From the NCBI GenBank assembly GCA_934487205.1, contig CAKSRS010000050.1, positions 1 to 19,218 of the forward strand: 19,218 nt of DNA. Reading direction: 5' to 3'. Positions 12,922-19,218 of the stretch are shown one piece after another. Both the position numbers and the translations under genes were made by a program. Numbering within the stretch: the stretch's first letter is position 1; each line of letters begins with the position of its first letter. The notes beneath the pieces are model-generated. The model searched no databases. It was not told the origin of the DNA and saw only the letters and a program-made list of their open reading frames with translations. Source of the DNA: an uncultured Clostridia bacterium. Its GTDB lineage: Bacteria > Bacillota > Clostridia > UBA1381.

Positions 12922-14733
12922 TTGAAACGTGGAAAAAATATTTTCAGTAAAGAAAAATTTAAACAGTACATAAAGCCCGGCAAAAAAAAGGTTATTATTT
13001 TTGTGGCAGTTGTTGCTGTAATTGCAGTGGGCGCGGTTAAACTTTCCGGCAAGAAGGGCGCTCCGACAGCCGTTTCCGCAAGGGAAACCGACACCGTAAC
13101 CCGCGGCGATATCGACGTAACCATTACGGGCAGCGCGTCAATCGAACCGTTTGAAAGATATGAAATTATTCCGAAAGTCAGCGGCGACATAATCTATTGT
13201 CCGTATGAAGTGGGCGATACGGTAACCAAAGGCGACCGCCTTTACGGTTTTGACACTTCAAGCAGCGACCTGAACGTGGAACGGCAGAAAATTTCACTTC
13301 AGCAAAGTAAGAACAATTATAACACTGCTCTTGAAGACGGGAGTAAGTTGACACTAACCGCTGTAAACAGCGGAGTCGTTTCCGACCTGTCCGTTAAAGA
13401 AGGGCAGGAAGTCAACGCGGGCACAAAAATTGCGTCGATTGCCGATACATCAAACCTTGAAGTAGTCCTCCCCTTTACGCAGGCACAGATTTCGTCCATT
13501 AACATAGGTGATTCGGCGGAAATTACAAGCTCAAAACATATGAGTTCGGTTTACGGTACGGTAACACATAAATCAACCGCGTCATATGCCGGAAGTGACG
13601 GGTCTACATTATATAATGTAACAATTTCCTTCACCAACCCGGGCGCATTTTATGAAGGCCTTGTTGTAGGCGGTTCGGTCGGCTCTGCAGTAAGCCCCGG
13701 AAGCGGCACCGTTGAAAATTCATCGCAAAACACAATCACCGCGGAAACAAACGGTACCGTTTCCAAAGTTTATTGCAAAAACGGCGATTATGTTAAAAAA
13801 GGCGCGGTAATCGCCACATTAACAAGCGATTCCATATCCGAAAAAATCACTGACAGCAATCTTTCCTACCGCAGCGCAGAACTGCAAATGCAGCAAACCG
13901 AAAAAGATATGGAAGATTACAATATCACATCGCCGATAAGCGGTACGGTAATTACCAAAAATTCCAAAGCCGGCGATACTATCGACAAAACGAACGCATC
14001 TACCACGATGATGGTTATTGCCGATATATCAAAACTGAAATTTGATTTGCCTATCGACGAACTTGACGTAAGCAAAGTGGCGGAAGGTCAGGAAGTTACC
14101 GTTACGTGCGACGCACTCCCCAACGAAACTTTTGTCGGCTACATAGACACCATCTCCGTTGAAGGTACGGCGCAAAACGGCGTAACGACCTATTCGACAA
14201 AGGTAATCATAAACGATCCGGGCAATCTTCGTCCGAGCATGAATATAGACGCAAGCATAATTGTTGAATCGGCAAAAGACGTACTCACCGTTCCGAGCGA
14301 GGATATCAAAACAGTCGGCGGCAAAAGCTATGTCTTTGTGAAAGATGATTCGGCTAAAAAGAACGAAAAAACAAAACCCGGCAAAAATGACGAAGGAAAC
14401 AATTCCGCACCGAGCGGTGTTCCCGGCGGCGAAAACAGCGAAGGCAGCGGCTCCGCACCAAGCAGCGCGCCCGGCGGCGGAAAAACTCTCACGCCAGAAG
14501 CCCCCGACGGATATAAATCAGTTGAAGTTCAAACCGGAATTTCAAGCGATGACTACACCGAAATCATTTCCGGCTTGAATGAAGGTCAGGAAATTTACAG
14601 ATATTCAACAGGCTCAAGCAGTTCATCGCTTAATATGAGCATGCCCGGCGGAGGCATGGGCGGCGGCAACATGGGCGGCGGAGGCATGGGCGGTCCAGGT
14701 GGCGGTGGCGGCATGGGCGGCGGTCCCAGATAG
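12922..14733 (+). CDS. HlyD/MacA-type efflux adaptor with apparently duplicated lipoyl-barrel module and Gly/Met tail
   Basis: This 603-residue membrane-anchored adaptor partners the ATPase and permease that follow. It has a basic start and one membrane segment (about 23-40). A first module has lipoyl half 1 (84-110), a short helical stretch (115-135), lipoyl half 2 (147-175) and a barrel-like region (178-255). A second module has half 1 with NGTVSKVYCKNGDYVKKGA (277-295), a short helix (303-333), half 2 (334-368, SPISGTVITKNSKAGDTI) and a barrel (372-450). A membrane-proximal domain (452-560) is interrupted by a Ser/Gly/Pro/Asn-rich insert (about 475-527). Residues 571-603 are Gly and Met with repeated GGGMGG. 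Standard MacA adaptors have one lipoyl/barrel set and about 370-420 residues. The start is TTG at 12922-12924 after GAGGAGGAA. Function as an export adaptor is well supported; the exported compound is unknown. Confidence 0.85.
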   Translation: MKRGKNIFSKEKFKQYIKPGKKKVIIFVAVVAVIAVGAVKLSGKKGAPTAVSARETDTVTRGDIDVTITGSASIEPFERYEIIPKVSGDIIYCPYEVGDTVTKGDRLYGFDTSSSDLNVERQKISLQQSKNNYNTALEDGSKLTLTAVNSGVVSDLSVKEGQEVNAGTKIASIADTSNLEVVLPFTQAQISSINIGDSAEITSSKHMSSVYGTVTHKSTASYAGSDGSTLYNVTISFTNPGAFYEGLVVGGSVGSAVSPGSGTVENSSQNTITAETNGTVSKVYCKNGDYVKKGAVIATLTSDSISEKITDSNLSYRSAELQMQQTEKDMEDYNITSPISGTVITKNSKAGDTIDKTNASTTMMVIADISKLKFDLPIDELDVSKVAEGQEVTVTCDALPNETFVGYIDTISVEGTAQNGVTTYSTKVIINDPGNLRPSMNIDASIIVESAKDVLTVPSEDIKTVGGKSYVFVKDDSAKKNEKTKPGKNDEGNNSAPSGVPGGENSEGSGSAPSSAPGGGKTLTPEAPDGYKSVEVQTGISSDDYTEIISGLNEGQEIYRYSTGSSSSSLNMSMPGGGMGGGNMGGGGMGGPGGGGGMGGGPR

Positions 14734-14747
14734 GAAGGTGACCGCGC

Positions 14748-15560
14748 ATGATTCGACTCGAAAATATAACAAAAATATATAAAATGGGTGATACCGAAGT
14801 TCATGCTCTCGACGGCGTAAGCCTGCATATAAAACCGCACGAATTTGTGTCCATTATCGGTCCGTCCGGTTCCGGAAAATCAACGCTTATGAATATGATC
14901 GGCTGTCTGGACGTACCGACAAGCGGAAGATATTGGATTGACGGCGTTGAAGGCAGCAAAATGACAGACAATCAGCTTGCCGATTTACGCAATCAAAAGC
15001 TTGGATTTATATTTCAGCAGTACAATCTTCTGACAAAGCTTACCGCCCTCGAAAATGTGGAACTCCCGCTTATATACCGCGGCTTGCCTGCCGGCGAGCG
15101 TGAAAAAATAGCGGTAAAAGCGCTTGAGCGTGTCGGGCTCGGCGATAAAATTCACCATAAGCCGACCGAGCTGTCGGGCGGTCAGCAGCAGCGTGTATCA
15201 ATCGCGCGGGCGCTGTCGGCAAATCCGTCTCTTATCCTTGCGGACGAACCGACGGGCGCGCTTGACTCTAAATCCGGCATAGAAATCATGCAGATGATGC
15301 ATGATTTGCATGACGAGGGAAACACAATCGTTATAATCACTCATGACCTTAACATTGCCAAACAAGCCGAACGCATAATAACCATACGCGACGGAAAAAT
15401 CACAAGCGATATCGACAACAGGGACGATATGGCAAGCGCGGACAATGTAAAAGGTTCAGACATCGGTGACAACGAGCACGGCAAAACCGCCGACCTTGAC
15501 GCCGACCTAAAAAAGGAAAAATACATAAGTAACATAATAAACGGAGGTGACACCGAATGA
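14748..15560 (+). CDS. MacB/LolD-type ABC transporter ATP-binding protein
   Basis: This 270-residue ATPase energises the MacB-like permease. The Walker A motif is GPSGSGKST (38-46), the Q-loop Gln is at 90-91 (FIFQQYNLL), the signature is LSGGQQQRVSIARAL (142-156), Walker B is LILADE (162-167) and the H-loop is ITHD with His199. The FQQYNLL segment is typical of the MacB/LolD group. A C-terminal extension (about 222-270) is rich in Asp, Lys and Asn and has no recognised domain; MacB-family ATPases often stop near 225-235. ATG at 14748-14750 follows AGGAAGGTGA, 14 nt after the adaptor stop. The stop overlaps the permease start by 4 nt (ATGA). Confidence 0.93.
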   Translation: MIRLENITKIYKMGDTEVHALDGVSLHIKPHEFVSIIGPSGSGKSTLMNMIGCLDVPTSGRYWIDGVEGSKMTDNQLADLRNQKLGFIFQQYNLLTKLTALENVELPLIYRGLPAGEREKIAVKALERVGLGDKIHHKPTELSGGQQQRVSIARALSANPSLILADEPTGALDSKSGIEIMQMMHDLHDEGNTIVIITHDLNIAKQAERIITIRDGKITSDIDNRDDMASADNVKGSDIGDNEHGKTADLDADLKKEKYISNIINGGDTE

Positions 15561-16750
15561 ATTTTTCGAAATTATCGCAATCATTCAAAATGTCGGTAAA
15601 AAGCATCACCGGCAATAAGGGTCGTTCGGCTCTCACCACCCTTGGCATTATAATCGGCGTTGCGTCGGTAATAATTCTGACCGGCATAGGCAAAGGCGCA
15701 ACCTCCAGCATCACTGACCAGCTTTCGTCGATGGGTACAAAACTGATAACCGTTTCCATGTCGCGCGGCGGCTGGGGCGGTTCCACGAGAAGTATCAGCA
15801 TCGACAGCATGCAGAAATTTTTGGACGAAAATCCCGACCTCGTAAGCGCAATGTCGCCGAGCATTTCCGGCATGGCGACATTAAAATACGGAAATGAAAA
15901 TACAACCACATCACTAAGCGCATATGACTCTACCTATGCTGACATAAAAGATACAAAAATCCAGGCGGGACGTTTTATCTCGGAACATGATATAAAAAAT
16001 CGCTCCTATGTATGCATCGTCGGCACATACATTGCGTCAGAATATTTCGGCGGCGCAAACCCCATCGGCGAAACCATCAAACTTAACGGACGCCAGTTTA
16101 AAATCGTGGGTGTATATGAAGAACAGGACGATTCGAGCGAAAGTTCTGCGGACAACGCCGTGACAATCCCTTACACCACGGCAGAGCGTTTTTTAAACAG
16201 TAAGAATATTTCAACATACTATTTTTCCGCAACGACGGAAGAAACGGTTGACGCCGCCGTGACCGAACTTAAAGCATATATCACCAAGCAGCTCGGCACC
16301 GATGAAGGTTTTAACGTAAACAGTATCGCGGAAATGCTTGATACTCTTAACGAAATTACCGGCACCATGACGGCAATGCTTGCCGGAATTGCGGCAATAT
16401 CGCTTGTTGTAGGCGGAATCGGAATTATGAATATCATGACGGTTTCGGTAAGCGAACGTACACGCGAAATAGGTATCAGAAAAGCCATCGGCGCACGCAC
16501 AACCGATATTCTTCTGCAATTTCTGATAGAGTCCACAATTCTCAGTGCAATGGGCGGATTAATCGGAATACTTTTCGGGATAGGCGCCGGTACCCTCATA
16601 TGCAAGCTTATGAACATGAATTTTGTTTCACAGCCGAGTATGATTTTGCTGTCCTTCGGATTTTCACTGTTTATCGGTGTTTTCTTCGGTATTGCACCGG
16701 CGAAAAAAGCCGCTAAACTGCACCCGATAGACGCGCTGCGTTCGGAATAA
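15557..16750 (+). CDS. MacB-like ABC transporter permease (FtsX superfamily)
   Basis: This 397-residue permease has the MacB layout. TM1 (about 24-44) lies in the conserved GRSALTTLGIIIGVASVI and is followed by a large extracytoplasmic MacB_PCD domain (about 50-265). Three C-terminal helices follow: about 271-296, 323-350 and 361-382. The hallmark VSVSERTREIGIRKAIGA (296-313) and the PAKKAAKLHPIDALRSE ending are both present. Such proteins work as mechanotransmission pumps with an adaptor, exporting peptides, antibiotics or lipid-like compounds. Here the adaptor-ATPase-permease order gives a complete cassette. It overlaps the ATPase gene by 4 nt. No accessory immunity or lantibiotic gene is seen to suggest a substrate. 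Confidence 0.92.
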   Translation: MNFSKLSQSFKMSVKSITGNKGRSALTTLGIIIGVASVIILTGIGKGATSSITDQLSSMGTKLITVSMSRGGWGGSTRSISIDSMQKFLDENPDLVSAMSPSISGMATLKYGNENTTTSLSAYDSTYADIKDTKIQAGRFISEHDIKNRSYVCIVGTYIASEYFGGANPIGETIKLNGRQFKIVGVYEEQDDSSESSADNAVTIPYTTAERFLNSKNISTYYFSATTEETVDAAVTELKAYITKQLGTDEGFNVNSIAEMLDTLNEITGTMTAMLAGIAAISLVVGGIGIMNIMTVSVSERTREIGIRKAIGARTTDILLQFLIESTILSAMGGLIGILFGIGAGTLICKLMNMNFVSQPSMILLSFGFSLFIGVFFGIAPAKKAAKLHPIDALRSE

Positions 16751-16777
16751 ATTTATTATGGAAAGGAATTTTTAAAC

Positions 16778-19132
16778 ATGAAAAAGTTACTTAGCCTGAT
16801 TCTTGCGGCTGCCATAACGGCGGGGGCTGTTCCCTCGGCAATGGCGGCATACACAGATACCGACACTTCTGCGGAATACTCAAAATCCGCACTGCGGCTG
16901 CAGGATTTATGCATTATAAACGGATATGATGACGGAACATTCCGACCTTCCAACCAAATTACACGTGCGGAATTTACAAAGATTGTTGTATGCATGATGG
17001 ATAAGGATACCGAGGCGCGCGCCGCCGGTTCAACATCGACATTTTTTGATATTCCCGCCGGGAGTTGGTTTGCGCCGTACATAAATTATGCTGTTACAAA
17101 GGATATTTTGTCCGGCTATTCCGACGGCTCATTTGGTCCCGAAAAGACGATAAGCTTTGCCGAGGCAGTGACAATTCTTATGAGAACGCTCGGCTACGGC
17201 GAGGACAGCGTCGGATATTACTGGCCGACAAATTATATTTCCGCGGCGGCGTCTCTCGGAATTACAGCGGGGATTAACGCTGATAACAATGCACCTCTCG
17301 CACGCGCCACAGCAGCTGTTCTTGTTGACCGTGCGCTTTTCACCAAACCGGCACAGACGGCACAGGGGCAAAGTGCCGACACATATCTTGATACAGTCGG
17401 CTGCACGGTGCTTGACGACGTACTTGTTCTCGACAAAGACAATGACGGCGGAAACGTTACCGTACTTGCGGGAAACATGAAATTGAACAATGCACAAACC
17501 TATCTGCTGACAAGTCAGACAGACATAAACGAGGGCGATATTTTTGAACACGCCGTAATCGACAAAGACGGATATCTCGCGACTGTACGCGAATATGCGT
17601 CGGCTGGCAATATTTATTCGCAAGCGGCGATAATTAACAAAGTTACCGAAAATAATATTGAGTACACCACAACCGACGGCAGAAAGGGCATTTACAAGGC
17701 GGAAAATAATTTCATAATTTATTCCGACAGCAACAAGCTGACATTTTCTTCCGCGAAAAATTTGTTTACAAACGGTACCGACATCACATTTTACGGCAAC
17801 AGCTACGGCGTTTGGAATATAGCGGTTGTCGGCACCAGCAGCGGCATCGACCCAGTTTTGGCAAGTAAAAATTACTCGGACGATGATACATCGATTGAAG
17901 GAATAAATATTAATAAAAACAATCTGGTTATTTACCGCGACGGCGAAGCGGCAGCTCTTTCCGATATTAAGGCAAGCGACGTCGTTTACTACAACACGCG
18001 AACAAATATCATGGACGTATATTCCAAAAAAATAACGGGAACATATTATGCAGCGTCACCTTCCAAAGCGTATGTGGAAAGTGTTACCGTCAGCGGCAAG
18101 TCGTATGAAATCGGATATTCCGCCGCAACATCAAAGCTTGACGCGTCAAGCGGCGCTTTCGCAATAGGCGATAAAATCACGCTGCTTTTGGGCAAAAATG
18201 ACAAAATCGCTTTTGTTACCGACAATTCATCAAGTTTTGACTACTTTGAATACGGCGTTCTGCTTTCAACATCAACACGCACCGCAACGGAGGGCGCAAA
18301 TGAGGGCAGCTCGGAATTTATAGCAACAATGTTCATGGCGGACGGCGAATCGTACGATATTGTAACCGACAAGCTGTACAAAGACCATATCGGTAAATTT
18401 ATGAGAATATCGTACTCCGGCGGCGTTGCATCGCTGACATCGCAGAACACGTCAAATGTTAAGAATTACACAGGCGACATAAGCCTTGAAAACAGAACAA
18501 TCGGCGGGCGATATGTTCTTAAAGACGCCGCAATCATTCAGCTTACGTCTGACAGCGACGCAAATCCCGCATCATGCGAATTGCTTGATTTTGATAACCT
18601 TACGTCCAAATCAATAAGCAGTTCACAGCTTATTAATATCGTAACCGCAAACAAATTCGGCGACATCGCAATGCTCTTTGTAAAAGATTTGGAAAGCACG
18701 TCACAATTCGGCGTTATTTCCGGGTTCATGAAAGCGGGAACAAATACAAACGGCTACAAAATTTTTTCAAACGGCGCAATCGGGAATTACACGCTCGGCA
18801 ATACCGGTTCAATATCAACAGCGTTCGGTGCAGGCGTAGCATTCCGCACGAATAACGGTACAATCAGTTCTATTTCTCCGCTGTATAAAATTGCATCGGC
18901 AAGCGGCATCGGCGCAGTTGAGGGCAGCAGAATTATGCTTTCCAATTCAATATACAAACTGTCCGCTGACGTTCAGATTATTGATATAACGAACAGCTCC
19001 AAAATGAAGGAATATTCAATAGATGACCTCGCGAAAATGAGCAATATTTCATCGGTAACGCTTTATTCCGACAAGAGTCTTGCAAACGGCGGCGTTGTAA
19101 GAATCATAACAGTTGCAACTACCGATAAATAG
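16778..19132 (+). CDS. Exported S-layer homology (SLH) domain protein
   Basis: This 784-residue protein begins with a classical signal peptide (about 1-24, ending PSAMAA). Three SLH repeats follow: about 25-77 with GYDDGTFRPSNQITRAEFTK, 88-141 with GYSDGSFGPEKTISFAEAVT, and a divergent third at 145-190 with LARATAAVLVDRAL. SLH domains bind pyruvylated secondary cell-wall polymers, so the protein should sit on the cell surface. Residues about 200-784 are Ser/Thr/Asp/Asn-rich beta-type sequence with repeated short strands such as GDKITLLLGKNDKIAFV. No catalytic motif is seen; a structural or adhesive role is inference. ATG at 16778-16780 has an AAAGGAA site upstream and lies 27 nt after the permease stop, so it may share that transcript. 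The gene is complete. Confidence 0.9.
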   Translation: MKKLLSLILAAAITAGAVPSAMAAYTDTDTSAEYSKSALRLQDLCIINGYDDGTFRPSNQITRAEFTKIVVCMMDKDTEARAAGSTSTFFDIPAGSWFAPYINYAVTKDILSGYSDGSFGPEKTISFAEAVTILMRTLGYGEDSVGYYWPTNYISAAASLGITAGINADNNAPLARATAAVLVDRALFTKPAQTAQGQSADTYLDTVGCTVLDDVLVLDKDNDGGNVTVLAGNMKLNNAQTYLLTSQTDINEGDIFEHAVIDKDGYLATVREYASAGNIYSQAAIINKVTENNIEYTTTDGRKGIYKAENNFIIYSDSNKLTFSSAKNLFTNGTDITFYGNSYGVWNIAVVGTSSGIDPVLASKNYSDDDTSIEGININKNNLVIYRDGEAAALSDIKASDVVYYNTRTNIMDVYSKKITGTYYAASPSKAYVESVTVSGKSYEIGYSAATSKLDASSGAFAIGDKITLLLGKNDKIAFVTDNSSSFDYFEYGVLLSTSTRTATEGANEGSSEFIATMFMADGESYDIVTDKLYKDHIGKFMRISYSGGVASLTSQNTSNVKNYTGDISLENRTIGGRYVLKDAAIIQLTSDSDANPASCELLDFDNLTSKSISSSQLINIVTANKFGDIAMLFVKDLESTSQFGVISGFMKAGTNTNGYKIFSNGAIGNYTLGNTGSISTAFGAGVAFRTNNGTISSISPLYKIASASGIGAVEGSRIMLSNSIYKLSADVQIIDITNSSKMKEYSIDDLAKMSNISSVTLYSDKSLANGGVVRIITVATTDK

Positions 19133-19142
19133 CAAAAAAATT

Positions 19143-19160
19143 GGGGCTGTTTAAAAAGTC
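19143..19160. repeat. Possible insertion-sequence terminal inverted repeat
   Basis: GGGGCTGTTTAAAAAGTC starts 10 nt after the SLH gene stop. It resembles in form the G-rich ends (GGGNCTGT type) of some Firmicute insertion sequences. The window ends 58 nt later, so no transposase or partner repeat can be seen. This rests on resemblance from memory only. Confidence 0.25.
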
Positions 19161-19164
19161 TCAC

Positions 19165-19196
19165 AAAAATCGAGGATGAAAAGTCCTCGATTTTTT
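19165..19196 (+). terminator. Strong intrinsic terminator after the SLH gene
   Basis: A perfect 12-bp stem (19165-19176 with 19184-19195) encloses a 7-nt loop and ends in six T residues (19191-19196). The A-run on its left side also makes it a possible bidirectional terminator. It ends the plus-strand block about 33 nt after the SLH stop codon. Confidence 0.85.
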
Positions 19197-19218
19197 GCAT
19201 AGAAAAAAGGCTGAAACC

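Noticed and set aside
14595..14840. 81-aa minus-strand Pro/Met-rich frame
   Set aside because: It is the antisense reading of the GGC-rich Gly/Met tail repeat, not an independent gene.

Overview
The window looks like chromosomal DNA from a low-to-moderate GC Firmicute, most likely class Clostridia. The evidence is the rimP-nusA-rnpM(ylxR)-ylxQ-infB-rbfA-nrnA gene order, strong SigA-type promoters, GGAGG-like ribosome binding sites with several TTG and GTG starts, two LytR-CpsA-Psr proteins, a NusG-domain-II/Gx-transporter pair and an SLH-domain surface protein. There is no tRNA, rRNA, CRISPR array, phage or complete transposon. All functional calls come from reading motifs by eye; no database search was run.

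Left part (1-8984, minus strand): a transcription-translation operon runs right to left from a good promoter at 8956-8984. It encodes RimP, NusA, RnpM (YlxR), a YlxQ L7Ae-like protein, IF2, RbfA and the DHH phosphoesterase NrnA. Where many Firmicutes carry truB and ribF, this operon continues into a TrmR/YrrM-like O-methyltransferase and a U32 (TrhP/YrrN/YrrO-like) protein. That pair matches the enzymes known in Bacillus subtilis to make 5-methoxyuridine at the tRNA wobble position. After it come an XRE-type regulator, an unknown 94-residue membrane-anchored protein and a 52-residue Cys-rich membrane microprotein. The rimP leader holds a perfect hairpin followed by a U-rich stretch, a plausible NusA-responsive attenuator. 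A second strong promoter at 14-42 fires leftward out of the window.

Middle (9013-11777, minus strand): two adjacent LCP-family proteins with long disordered tails are driven by a perfect-consensus promoter (TTGACA, 17 bp, TATAAT). They probably attach secondary wall polymers to peptidoglycan.

Right part (11796-19218, plus strand): a divergent promoter drives an unusually structured leader of about 180 nt, then the NusG-II protein and the Gx transporter. Next is a MacAB-type export cassette: an adaptor with what appears to be a duplicated lipoyl/barrel module and a Gly/Met tail, an ATPase and a MacB-like permease. Then comes a large SLH-domain exported protein. The window ends with a strong terminator embedded in what may be the end of an insertion sequence.

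The least explained items are the Cys-rich microprotein, the structured leader before the NusG-II gene, the attenuator-like rimP leader and the duplicated adaptor architecture.
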